Below the pieces are notes generated by a model. The model was not told the DNA's origin. It was given only the letters and a program-made list of their open reading frames with translations, and searched no databases. The position numbers and the translations under genes are program-made. From NCBI GenBank assembly GCA_900129675.1, contig FSRD01000001.1, forward strand, positions 2,655,501 to 2,719,500: a stretch of 64,000 bases of DNA. The letters are read 5' to 3'. The stretch is from Bradyrhizobium erythrophlei (GTDB taxonomy: Bacteria > Pseudomonadota > Alphaproteobacteria > Rhizobiales > Xanthobacteraceae). Positions 52,762-60,685 of this stretch are shown piece by piece. Within the stretch, counting starts at the first letter, position 1. Each line of letters opens with the position of its first letter.

Positions 52762-53559
52762 ATGATCTTCATGTTGTTTGCCGTAGCCATTGCCGCCTTG
52801 TTTTTTGTCGGCTCACTCATCTTGCTAAATTTGGGTCAGGAACTCGGCTTGCGGTACCGCAAGCGGAACGGCACCGAGGGCACCGGAGGGTTGGCGACCG
52901 TCGAGGGTGCAATATTCGGCTTGATGGGTCTGCTGCTGGCATTCACGATCTCGGGTGCACTGCAACGCTTCGATGACCGCCGTCAGTTGGTCATTCAGGA
53001 AGCGACGGCGGCCACGACGGCGTATGACCGCCTGGACCTATTCGGCGGAGACGACGCACGCAGGGTCCAGAGCAGCCTCAAAGAATACATCCGCGCCCGG
53101 GCCGATCTGTATCGAATGGCGCATGATTTCTTGCTGCTCCAGCGAGCGGAAGATTTCTCGGACCAGCAGGAAAAGAAGCTTTTGGAACTCAAGAACCAGC
53201 TATGGGACGCGGCGGTGGCAGCTTGCCCACAACCGAACTACCGTCCTGCATGCGGTTTGTCGCTGCCAGCCCTGAATGGCCTGTTCGAGGTTGCACGTCA
53301 GCGTGCAGGTGCCACCGAAAAGCACCCACCGCAGATCATCTACTTTATGCTGTTTGGCCTTGGTCTGGGGTGCTCACTGCTCGCCGGGTTCGGGATGGCC
53401 GCGAGCGCAGGGCGAAGTTGGATACACATGGTGATCTTTGCAGGAACCTTGACCGTTGCGCTCTACATCGTGACCGATATGGAATATCCGCGTCTTGGCC
53501 TCATTCGGATCGAGAGCTTCGATCATTTCCTCGCCGACGCCTACGATCAAATGCAGTAA
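52762..53559 (+). CDS. DUF4239-like (bestrophin-like) membrane protein
   Basis: 265 aa. Four membrane helices: about residues 3-24, 47-66, 195-215 and 220-240. A long soluble middle (70-190) begins with RRQLVIQEATAATTAYDRLDL, typical of DUF4239, where EAxAxxTAYxRLxxL is conserved. The family is distantly related to bestrophin-like channels; the role is unknown. It precedes the convergent TackOD1-HlyD-GT2 unit. Confidence 0.8.
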   Translation: MIFMLFAVAIAALFFVGSLILLNLGQELGLRYRKRNGTEGTGGLATVEGAIFGLMGLLLAFTISGALQRFDDRRQLVIQEATAATTAYDRLDLFGGDDARRVQSSLKEYIRARADLYRMAHDFLLLQRAEDFSDQQEKKLLELKNQLWDAAVAACPQPNYRPACGLSLPALNGLFEVARQRAGATEKHPPQIIYFMLFGLGLGCSLLAGFGMAASAGRSWIHMVIFAGTLTVALYIVTDMEYPRLGLIRIESFDHFLADAYDQMQ

Positions 53560-53613
53560 CGGCGGTGCGCGGCCAGCTTTTGTGCCCGCCTTGCAGCTTC
53601 GGCCTTATCGCGC

Positions 53614-53892
53614 CTACACGCAATCCGGCAGGCCGGGGGCCTCGATGGTCGGAGATACCACTATTTCCCGGAAACAGTTGGCGCACCGGGCGCTTGCGCC
53701 GACGATCTCGCACGTCTCGTCCCCGGATACGATGTCGCGCCGACATTTCGGACAGGTATAACCGGCCTCCTTCTCGACAAAGTCATATGACGGTCCGACA
53801 AAAGCGCAGACCATGTGATGGAGGATCGGGAAAAGCTCCAGGCGAGCGGATTTACACACCGGACAAAGTGATTGATCTGCTCTGATTTGCAC
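53614..53892 (-). CDS. Small TackOD1-like zinc-ribbon protein
   Basis: 92 aa from a GTG at 53892 preceded by AAAGGCGCGGCTG; other starts are possible. Three Cys pairs: CPVCKS (residue 10), CPKCRRD (48) and CANC (70), plus HHMVCAFVGPSYDF (25-38). This order, with the CxxVGPxxDF segment between two CxxC ribbons, matches the TackOD1 (Thaumarchaeal output domain 1) family. TackOD1 is known mostly as an output module of signalling proteins; here it is free-standing. It is last in a minus-strand unit with an HlyD-type and a GT2 gene, 31 bp after the HlyD stop. Confidence 0.65.
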   Translation of the reverse strand: MQIRADQSLCPVCKSARLELFPILHHMVCAFVGPSYDFVEKEAGYTCPKCRRDIVSGDETCEIVGASARCANCFREIVVSPTIEAPGLPDCV

Positions 53893-53923
53893 CAGCCGCG
53901 CCTTTCGACAATTAGCAACGTGC

Positions 53924-54970
53924 CTATTGAAGACCGAGCAGACGCACCAACGCGGTGGCGGCGCGATGGGTGACGTCCGTATAGAACATGTGAACATAGA
54001 CCGTTGAATTGAGCGGCGGCGGCGCAACCTCGGGAGTGAAGCGAATGCGCGCAATCTGCGTAGCGGGACGGTCACGCGCAAGCAGCTGCTGCCTTGCGGC
54101 GTACACATCGGAAACTGGGAGAATTTCCGCAATCCGTCCTGAAATGCGGCGGTTGCCGAACAGCACGAGCACTTCATTGCCGACCTTGGGCTCCACCAAG
54201 CGGGCGTTCGGAATGTACCAGTCGACATAGACGTCGGTCGGATCGAGGATTTCGGCGATCGGAGTACCGGCCACCAGGGATTGTCCAACAGTTGCAAGAT
54301 TTGTTGAAACGATGCCGCTGATGGGCGCCAGCACTCGCCCCCCGGCGAAATTCCGCTCGACCTCATCGAGGCGGTCGCGAAGCTGTTGCGCAAACTCGTC
54401 CAGGTCGGCCAGTTGGGTGACGGCCTCCGCGACCATCGCCTCTTGCGAGATGACGGCCTTGCGCGCCGCTGCGCGCTCGCGGTGCATTTCCAGGCGAAAC
54501 GTCAGGCTCCCGGCTTGCGATCCTTCAATCTGGTCGGCGGCAGCCTCGGTCAGTTCCTTGTAGGCTCTCGCCGCTTCAAGCGTTTCCTGCGCCACCCGCG
54601 CCTCGACCCGCAGTTGCGATCTGCGGCTCGCGATGTCGGACAATCCACGCATATAGGTGGCCACGATGTTGTCCTGTTCAGGCGACCGCACCAAGCCGAT
54701 CTCTTCGCCTGCCTTGACCGCAGCGCCGCGCGCCGCATCCACGGCCCTGACTTGCACGAGATAGGGAAGCGAAACGACGTGCGCCGGAGCCAAGACAGTT
54801 CCGGGACCGCTTAGGTACACCAGCGGGGCGCCGAAATAGATGACAAAGAAGGCGAGCACCCCGAATACGCTCGTCGCATAGACGATGCGCACAAGCCGTC
54901 CGGCAACGCGCCTCCGGCTTTCGACGGGATCGGGAACGTTCGGATCGAGCCTGTTCATGGTGACGTTCAT
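53924..54970 (-). CDS. HlyD-type membrane-fusion/co-polymerase protein
   Basis: 348 aa. One membrane helix (about residues 27-53) followed by a biotinyl-lipoyl half (YLSGPGTVLAPAHVVSLPYLV), a coiled coil (about 105-215) and the second half (GRVLAPISGIVSTNLATVGQ). The late VYVDWYIPNARLVEPKVGNEVLV completes the barrel. It is like the periplasmic part of Alg44 or EmrA. Its position next to a GT2 synthase argues for polysaccharide secretion. ATG 54970 has AAGGA upstream; 12 bp separates it from the GT2 stop. Confidence 0.85.
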   Translation of the reverse strand: MNVTMNRLDPNVPDPVESRRRVAGRLVRIVYATSVFGVLAFFVIYFGAPLVYLSGPGTVLAPAHVVSLPYLVQVRAVDAARGAAVKAGEEIGLVRSPEQDNIVATYMRGLSDIASRRSQLRVEARVAQETLEAARAYKELTEAAADQIEGSQAGSLTFRLEMHRERAAARKAVISQEAMVAEAVTQLADLDEFAQQLRDRLDEVERNFAGGRVLAPISGIVSTNLATVGQSLVAGTPIAEILDPTDVYVDWYIPNARLVEPKVGNEVLVLFGNRRISGRIAEILPVSDVYAARQQLLARDRPATQIARIRFTPEVAPPPLNSTVYVHMFYTDVTHRAATALVRLLGLQ

Positions 54971-54982
54971 GAACCTGATCCT

Positions 54983-56236
54983 TCAAGTCCGGTCAGCAAA
55001 CAGCGCGCGGCGCACGCGTGGAGGCACGAAGTCATCGTGCCTGGAAGTCGCGAAGAGGATCTCCGAGGAGTAGGAGAAGAACCGGGCGCACTTCAAATAG
55101 ACGCCTTGGTAGAATGGAAAGATCAGGGATGCTCCAAGGCCAAACAGTCCGGAAGACCGGTTGAACAGGACAAACGCAAGCGCCAGGTTAAAGAGCGAGA
55201 TCCAAAGAAGCAGAATGTAGATCGCGGCGAGAAACAGAACCGCATCAGCGCCGAATAGTGCCACAAGGTAGACGAGATAAAATGGCAGACTGAGCGTCGG
55301 AACGAGATCGAAAAGGATGAAGTCCAGTCTTTGCAGTGTATCCGGCAACCGTTCAAGCCGGTGGAAGAACCGCAACTCGCCGTACATCATGAAGCGAATT
55401 CGCAGGGCATCGCGATCCCAGCGCGCACGCTGGCGCAGGAGACCGATACCCCCGACCGGGCCTGCCGTTTCTGCCCACGCCTCCGGTACGAAACGGACGA
55501 GATAACCCAGACGGCGCAGGCGCAGACTGAATTCCAGATCTTCTCCGGGGCCGACGTCGAGCCCGCCTTGTTGGACGAACACATCGCGGCGGTACATTGA
55601 GCAAGCGCCGGAAAGGCAGGCGATCGCACCCACAATGTCAAGTATCGTTCTACCGGCACTTATCGACATCAAGTATTCGATGCTTTGAAGCCCTGTCCAC
55701 AGCGAGTGACGATCATTGCTGATTGCAATGTTGCAGCTCGCACCGGCAACGCGCGGGTCGTTGAAAGCGGACGCAAGGCGCGCCACGGCGGTTGGCTCGA
55801 AAATCGTGTCTGCGTCCACTGTCAACAGCAGGTCGCCGGTGGCGAACCGGGCCGCTGCGTTTATGGCTGCGCTCCGGCCACAGCGCGTGCCGTGGCAAAT
55901 GACCATGTCGACCAAGCCAAGCGCGCGCGCCCGCTCCGCCGTCGCGCGGGTTTCGTCAGTAGAACCGTCATCGACTACGATGATCTCAAGCGGTTGCAAT
56001 GTTTGTTGTCGGAGCGAGGCGATAGAAACGCCCAGACCGGAGCCGCCATTGAAAGTCGGCACGATCACGGTGACCGAAGCTCTGACCAATGCATCGTCTT
56101 TCCGAGGTCTTCTGGTCAGCCCCAGCAGCGAGAGAGAAAGCAAGGAAAACGTATATCGTGGAATGTCGAAGATCTGTGCCGCAAAAGCGAGCACGATCCA
56201 GTTCGTCCCGGCGATCAACTGCATCGTTTCGACCAT
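54983..56236 (-). CDS. Processive family-2 glycosyltransferase (polysaccharide synthase-like)
   Basis: 417 aa from ATG 56236 (AAGG upstream); an upstream frame to 56287 lacks a start signal. Membrane helices flank the catalytic domain: two at the N-terminus (about 5-45) and three to four at the C-terminus (about 300-400). Catalytic motifs are VVDDGSTDET (about 85), VDADT (the DxD), GEDLEFS (the general-base ED) and RQRARWDRD (QxxRW product-binding motif). This order defines processive synthases such as Alg8, BcsA and HAS. It should polymerise a sugar from a UDP- or GDP-donor across the inner membrane. Confidence 0.9.
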   Translation of the reverse strand: MVETMQLIAGTNWIVLAFAAQIFDIPRYTFSLLSLSLLGLTRRPRKDDALVRASVTVIVPTFNGGSGLGVSIASLRQQTLQPLEIIVVDDGSTDETRATAERARALGLVDMVICHGTRCGRSAAINAAARFATGDLLLTVDADTIFEPTAVARLASAFNDPRVAGASCNIAISNDRHSLWTGLQSIEYLMSISAGRTILDIVGAIACLSGACSMYRRDVFVQQGGLDVGPGEDLEFSLRLRRLGYLVRFVPEAWAETAGPVGGIGLLRQRARWDRDALRIRFMMYGELRFFHRLERLPDTLQRLDFILFDLVPTLSLPFYLVYLVALFGADAVLFLAAIYILLLWISLFNLALAFVLFNRSSGLFGLGASLIFPFYQGVYLKCARFFSYSSEILFATSRHDDFVPPRVRRALFADRT

Positions 56237-56590
56237 GCTGACTACCTTCGGCGTAAGACCGATTTGGCGTCGCGCCCGGACCGTCAAATCCCCAGGTCGA
56301 TGCGGAACCCGATAGCCGGACGGCGCGCGTTATTCATATGCGCACGCGGACGTTCTCGAACTCTTTAGGTTGCAGTGAGAATTGTAGAAATCCTGACCAC
56401 GGCCCCGCGCCGGTACCACTCGGCGGTGCAGTTTCAGGCTTCTTGGCGATCGCCGGTTCAACCTTTCAAGTCGAGTATATGCAGATTGTGCCAAACTGCG
56501 GATTGGTTGCAAAACTACGTGCATGTCTCCCCTGCGGGTATACAGTGAGTGCCGGGGAATATCCATGCGTCGGCCCGGGACCAGGAGTGA
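56237..56590. other. Intergenic region upstream of the GT2 gene, about 350 bp
   Basis: Frames on both strands are present but have no recognisable protein features. Promoter elements for the GT2 unit should lie near 56240-56340. Confidence 0.4.
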
Positions 56591-56842
56591 ACGCTGGATG
56601 CAAGGGGCTTTCGCAAGCGGTCCGGGCTCGTTAGCCCCGATCTTGCATTCGGATTGGACCTGCCAAAACTGTTCGTCAACGCCGAACCGGGCGCGATCCT
56701 GATCGGGAGCGTCCGGGAGTTCTGCCGGAAGTGGCAGGACCAGACCGAGGTGACGGTCCCCGGGTCGCATTGCATCCAGGAAGATTCCGGGCCGGCGATC
56801 GGGGAGGCGGTCGCGCGGTGGATGAAGGCTCATGCGATCTGA
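56591..56842 (+). pseudogene. Remnant of a haloalkane dehalogenase (C-terminal part)
   Basis: The frame is closed upstream by a stop at 56588-56590 and no start or N-terminal domain is present. From about 56660 it reads LPKLFVNAEPGAILIGSVRE and later PGSHCIQEDSGPAIGEAVAR, a close match to the end of LinB-type enzymes, in which the His of the GxHxIQEDS segment is catalytic. Only about 60 residues remain of some 300. The nucleophile Asp and halide-binding residues are missing, so the product could not be active. Confidence 0.75.
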
Positions 56843-56985
56843 CCCGCGAATCAGATGCGGCACCGCGGCTCCGATTCGGCGGCAACTGGCAAGCACTCCG
56901 CAAACACCCCGGGTGACTACTGCCGCCCTTGGTTAACCTTTCGTTAGAACATTGCACTGCATCTTCCGCACCAGGGGGAACTCCA

Positions 56986-57387
56986 ATGTTTTCAAGCCGC
57001 GACGCCTTCGAGAACGATTTCTGCCCGGTCCGGGACGAATTGCTCGGCCAAATGTACCGCGCCAACGCCAACGGCCTGCCGGTCCTCGTGGAGAGCGTTT
57101 CTTCCGAAGTCCGGGCCATGCTGGCACTGTTCTGCTATCGGCGCAGCCATCTGCATTCGCTGGCGCTCGCGGTCGCGGCCAGCTGCAGCGAACGCGATTT
57201 GATCCAGTTGGGCGGCCGCGTCGGCTCGACCCTTTACGCACTGTCCCGTGCACCGGCCGCACGCTCCACGCCGTCGTCCTACGGCCACCGCAAGCCGATC
57301 ACCCTCTCGACCAAGCCGCTCTCGACCTTCGCGCCGGTCGAGGACGATGTCGACGACGAGGATGTCGCGGAAGCCGTGACGGCGTAA
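56986..57387 (+). CDS. Conserved hypothetical protein
   Basis: 133 aa from ATG 56986, preceded by AGGGGGAACTCCA. Residues 1-75 are helical and ordered (SEVRAMLALFCYRRSHLHSL, ASCSERDLIQLGGRVGSTLY). The tail is Pro/Ser-rich then strongly acidic (EDDVDDEDVAEAV). No membrane segment or signal. I do not recognise a family. It is isolated between a gene remnant and a repeat. Confidence 0.7.
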   Translation: MFSSRDAFENDFCPVRDELLGQMYRANANGLPVLVESVSSEVRAMLALFCYRRSHLHSLALAVAASCSERDLIQLGGRVGSTLYALSRAPAARSTPSSYGHRKPITLSTKPLSTFAPVEDDVDDEDVAEAVTA

Positions 57388-57407
57388 AGCCCACAGCCGT
57401 CGTCCCG

Positions 57408-57531
57408 GCGAAGGCCAGGCGAAGGCCGGGACCCATACCGCGTGATCCAGCGGTGAGGCGACGTGGCTGACGCCTTCTTTCAATAATTCGCTTTGGTGGC
57501 TATGGGTCCCGGCTCAAGGCCGGGACGACGA
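57408..57531. repeat. Palindromic repeat (CGTCGTCCCGGC type)
   Basis: GTCGTCCCGGCGAAGGCC and GGCCGGGACGACGAC arms. The minus-strand YkgJ gene ends inside this repeat, and the repeat supplies its last few codons. Confidence 0.82.
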
Positions 57532-57844
57532 CGGAGGCCAATCCATGCCTTCGCCGCGCCATCGCGCATTCGGCATCGCCGGGCATGCAGGTCCGGCAGA
57601 CCTCGGGCCGCACCGCATAGATCGTGCAGGACGTCGCGACACCGACCTTGCCTGACAGCGCCGAACAGCGATCACCGTCGCAGCGCATCCCCGACAGTCT
57701 TTCATTTACGAAGTTTTCCGGGATCAGGTCGAGCTCTGCGTCATCCTCGGTGGTGAAGCGCGGCCAGTTCTGCGAATAGCTGCAGCAGGCCCCGCAGGCC
57801 TGGCAGGGGCTTTCGATATCGATGGTGGGACCGCTGTTCTCCAT
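57500..57844 (-). CDS. YkgJ-family cysteine-cluster protein
   Basis: 114 aa from ATG 57844. CQACGACCSYSQNWPRF near residue 14 is the CxxCxxCC cluster of the family, with RCDGDRCSALSGKVG and CTIYAVRPEVCRTC adding five more Cys. It probably binds a zinc or iron-sulfur centre. Family members lack a settled function. The last ten residues (VVVPALSRDP) are encoded by the intruding repeat, so the native C-terminus has been replaced. Confidence 0.83.
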   Translation of the reverse strand: MENSGPTIDIESPCQACGACCSYSQNWPRFTTEDDAELDLIPENFVNERLSGMRCDGDRCSALSGKVGVATSCTIYAVRPEVCRTCMPGDAECAMARRRHGLASVVVPALSRDP

Positions 57845-57857
57845 GACCCTGCTTACA

Positions 57858-57904
57858 GCGTTTTCGAGCGAAGTGGGTACCGGTTCGCGTAAAGAAAACG
57901 CGTC
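57858..57904. repeat. Short palindromic repeat (GCGTTTTCGAGCGAAGTGG type)
   Basis: GCGTTTTC and GAAAACGC arms with GTGGGTACCGGTTCGCGT between. Related in layout to 5763-5807. It lies just upstream of the YkgJ start. Confidence 0.65.
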
Positions 57905-57941
57905 AAACAAAAAAACCTGCGCGGAATGAAGTGGCCGGCCA

Positions 57942-58640
57942 TCAGGTATCTTTCGGGGCCTCCCAGACCAGGCTCCTGCGCCATCGGGCGCGCAGCAGAT
58001 CGCGCCGCTCCGGGTATTTTTCGTCGTGGTACACCGCCTCGACGACGCGGTCGGTGCGGAAACTGCGAAAATCCTTGCGCAGCTCGCACCACGCCGCCAA
58101 CAGCCGCACCGTCTCATGATAGCCGACGGCAATTGGCCAAATGGTGCGCTCGGAGTCGCGGCCGTGCTCGTCGCGATAGGCCAGCGTGATCTTCTTGCCC
58201 TCGTGAATCTGCGCCCGCGTCCGCACCATGTCGATGCGGTCGGGCTCCCTGTTCCAGCTGGGGCGGGCGCGGCTGGCGGGCTCCAGCACGAACGGCCTCA
58301 AGCGCTCGGTGACTGTGTCGGCGATTTTCGCCATCAGATCCTGGGCGGCGCGCGCCAACACGGGGTCGGCATGGCCGACCACCCATTGTGCACCGAGCAC
58401 GCAAGCCTCGATTTCATCGGGCGTGAGCATCAAAGGCGGCAGGTCGAAGCCCTTCTCCAGGATATAGCCCATGCCGGCCTCGCCGCGAATCGGCACGCGC
58501 TGTTCGATCAGGGTTGCGATGTCGCGATAGATCGTCCGCTTCGAGGTCTCGAGCTCGGCCGCGATCGCATCCGCCGTCAGCGGTTTGCCGGTGCGCCGGA
58601 GCACCTGGATGATTTGAAACAGCCGGTCGGCACGTCTCAT
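57942..58640 (-). CDS. WYL-domain transcriptional regulator (YafY type)
   Basis: 232 aa from ATG 58640. The N-terminal HTH_11 is RADRLFQIIQVLRRTG followed by LTADAIAAELETSKRTIYRD. The WYL domain follows the RPFVLEP linker (about 125 on). Its WYL core is altered to KITLAYRDEHGRDSERTIWP, so the aromatic triad is only partly kept. WYL domains sense nucleotides or nucleic acids. It is divergent from a small hypothetical gene at 58743, a likely target. Confidence 0.88.
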   Translation of the reverse strand: MRRADRLFQIIQVLRRTGKPLTADAIAAELETSKRTIYRDIATLIEQRVPIRGEAGMGYILEKGFDLPPLMLTPDEIEACVLGAQWVVGHADPVLARAAQDLMAKIADTVTERLRPFVLEPASRARPSWNREPDRIDMVRTRAQIHEGKKITLAYRDEHGRDSERTIWPIAVGYHETVRLLAAWCELRKDFRSFRTDRVVEAVYHDEKYPERRDLLRARWRRSLVWEAPKDT

Positions 58641-58742
58641 GACACGTCTCTTTTTTGCGGTTGGGCTCGCTGCTGCTGACAGCATGTTGGCAGCAGGTGG
58701 CGGTTATACCGGGACAACACCTCAATTGAAGGGAATTTGTCC

Positions 58743-59003
58743 ATGATGATTCTTGCTGAACTCGGATTCCAGCGGGCTCAGACCTTTGTGCTGGAGCACC
58801 TGATTGCCTTTCACTTTGCCTCCGGCGACCTGCGCTGGGTGATGATAGCGCTGGCCTTGCGGTCATTCAGCGCAATGTGGGCTTTCGGCCATGAGCGCCT
58901 TCTAACCATGGTCCTGAACGCCGCCCGCCGCATCGGGCAAAAGGCCCGCTTCGCGGCGGAGATCGCCCATGCTGACACCATGGTGGCAGCAGGGGGGCGC
59001 TAG
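58743..59003 (+). CDS. Small hypothetical protein (86 aa) divergent from the WYL regulator
   Basis: ATG 58743, after GAAGGGAATTTGTCC. It starts MMILAELGFQRAQTFVLEHL, with a moderately hydrophobic middle (WVMIALALRSFSAMWAFGHE) and an amphipathic end. There may be one weak membrane helix. No family recognised. The GST gene follows 36 bp later on the same strand, so both may be under the WYL regulator. Confidence 0.55.
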   Translation: MMILAELGFQRAQTFVLEHLIAFHFASGDLRWVMIALALRSFSAMWAFGHERLLTMVLNAARRIGQKARFAAEIAHADTMVAAGGR

Positions 59004-59039
59004 GGTCGGGTATCATATCAAGAGATCGGGAGCCTCCAG

Positions 59040-59768
59040 ATGATTACCCTCTATGGCTTTGGCACGGGTTTCGGCTTGCCGGAGATCAGCCCCTTTGTGA
59101 CCAAGACCGAGGTCCAGCTGAAGATGGCCGGTCTGGCCTATCGCAAGGAAAAGGCGAAGCCGCCCAACTCTCCCAAGGGGCAGTTGCCCTATATCGTCGA
59201 TGACGCCGAGAGCGTGGCCGATTCCACCTTCATTCGCGCGCATATCGAGGGCAAATACGGCTACGATTTCGACGCCCCCCTCAGTCTGCAGGCGCGCGCC
59301 CAGGCCTGGGCGTTCGAGCGGATGATCGAGCACCACATCTATTGGGCGCTGGTCGGGGCGCGGTGGGTCGATGGCGAAAACTTTGCCAAGGGGCCGGCGC
59401 ACTTCTTCGATGGCGCGCCGGAGCATCTGCGCGAAAAACTGCGCGAGGACGCGCAATTCCGGGTCGCCGAGAACTATCTGCTGAGCGGTCTCGGCCGCCA
59501 CGCCCCGGAAGAGGACATTGACCTCGCTGTCCGCTCGCTGTTTGCGCTGTCGGTTCAGCTCGGCGACAAGCCTTATCTGATGGGAGATGCGCCCTGCGGC
59601 ACCGATGCCACCGCATTCGGCGCGCTGGCCGGAATCCTGACGCCGTTCTTCGAGTCGAAACTGCGGGAGCGGACCGAAAAATTCGAAAATCTCACCGCCT
59701 ATGTCGACCGGATGATGCTGCAATACTATCCGGAATTCGCCTGGGCGCCGCTGCAACAGGCGGCCTGA
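59040..59768 (+). CDS. Glutathione S-transferase-like protein (metaxin/Tom37 type)
   Basis: 242 aa. The N-domain begins ITLYGFGTGFGLPEISPFVTK and contains KGQLPYIVDD for the cis-Pro and ADSTFIRAHIE for the glutathione carboxylate. The C-domain (about 90-230) includes LGDKPYLMGDAPCGTDATAFGALAG, the N-capping motif. It resembles metaxin-like and failed-axon-connection proteins. Whether it has transferase activity is unclear because the catalytic Ser/Tyr/Cys is not obvious. Confidence 0.83.
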   Translation: MITLYGFGTGFGLPEISPFVTKTEVQLKMAGLAYRKEKAKPPNSPKGQLPYIVDDAESVADSTFIRAHIEGKYGYDFDAPLSLQARAQAWAFERMIEHHIYWALVGARWVDGENFAKGPAHFFDGAPEHLREKLREDAQFRVAENYLLSGLGRHAPEEDIDLAVRSLFALSVQLGDKPYLMGDAPCGTDATAFGALAGILTPFFESKLRERTEKFENLTAYVDRMMLQYYPEFAWAPLQQAA

Positions 59769-59778
59769 GCGTCGCCTG

Positions 59779-59912
59779 TCGTCCCCGCCTGGTGCGCAAT
59801 TGCGCACGGGGGCGAGGACACATACGCCGCGGCCGACGGAAGAGGCGCTGTGGTAGGCGGCTTTTCCAGCCACTAGGATCGGTGGTTATGGGTCCTTGCT
59901 TTCGCAGGGACG
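59779..59912. repeat. Palindromic repeat region (GTCGTCCCCGCCTGG type)
   Basis: GTCGTCCCCGC at the start is mirrored by GCAGGGACGACGA at about 59905. TGCGCAATTGCGCA forms a perfect inner palindrome. Confidence 0.65.
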
Positions 59913-59933
59913 ACGATGGTTTTTGTGGTCGTC

Positions 59934-60566
59934 TTAGAGGGGCTGCCCGCTGGATACCCCGCCCTTCAATGCGGCCAACTCAGCCTCGAGTTCGGCGATG
60001 CGGGCGTCGCGCGTTGCCAGCGCGACCGCTACATCGGCGGCGTCGAATTTTTGCGGGATGTGCTGCGGGCAGTTGGTATCCCAGGCCGAGACCCTGAACA
60101 GGATGACCTGCTCGGGCCGCGCCTTGTAGCCTTGCGGCATCAGCGATTGCAGCAGCGCCGGATCGTCGTCGACCACGCGCGCCTCGCCCCAGATCTTCAC
60201 CCGGCGGCGATGCGCATAGTCCATCACGAAAATATACGCCTTCGGATTTTCCGAGAGGTTGCCCTGCGTGATGTACTGCCGGTTGCCGCGGTAGTCGGCG
60301 AACGCGATCGTGTTCTTGTCCAGGATTTTGACAAAACCCTTCGGGCCGCCGCGATGCTGGATGTAGGGTTGGCCGTCCGCGCTGGCGCTCGAAAAATACA
60401 GGCTGTTGGTTTCCGCCAGAAAGCCGGCGAGGTTTGCATCGATCTCGGTGCGCCAGCCGCGCTGTTCGGCATCGGCGTAGGCGTCGCGCGAACCCTTTCG
60501 GGTCTGGATCGACTTCACCGCCGGGGTGAACGCGACATCGCTGGAATAGGTGTGAAGGTCTGACAT
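59934..60566 (-). CDS. Pyridoxamine 5-phosphate oxidase-like flavoprotein
   Basis: 210 aa from ATG 60566. FMN-binding split barrel: FLAETNSLYFSSASADGQPYIQHRGGPKG (about residues 48-76, abbreviated), NTIAFADYRGNRQYITQGNL and KIWGEARVV are the core strands. ALATRDARIAELEAELAALK at the end is a short coiled coil. Such proteins oxidise small molecules or bind heme or F420. It is divergent from a LysR gene 119 bp away, its probable regulator. Confidence 0.85.
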   Translation of the reverse strand: MSDLHTYSSDVAFTPAVKSIQTRKGSRDAYADAEQRGWRTEIDANLAGFLAETNSLYFSSASADGQPYIQHRGGPKGFVKILDKNTIAFADYRGNRQYITQGNLSENPKAYIFVMDYAHRRRVKIWGEARVVDDDPALLQSLMPQGYKARPEQVILFRVSAWDTNCPQHIPQKFDAADVAVALATRDARIAELEAELAALKGGVSSGQPL

Positions 60567-60656
60567 CTGAACCCCTGAAATCCGAAGTGCGAAAGCGGTC
60601 TCCTTGCCCTTCAACATGGACTCTTTCAGAATTTAAACAATCAAGCCAATTGACAC

Positions 60657-60677
60657 TTCACTATTGCAAGATATGAA
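60657..60677. promoter_or_regulatory. Candidate LysR site
   Basis: TTCA (60657-60660) and TGAA (60674-60677) flank 13 nt in the space between the divergent oxidase and LysR genes. Weak but in the right place. Confidence 0.25.
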
Positions 60678-60685
60678 ATAATACC

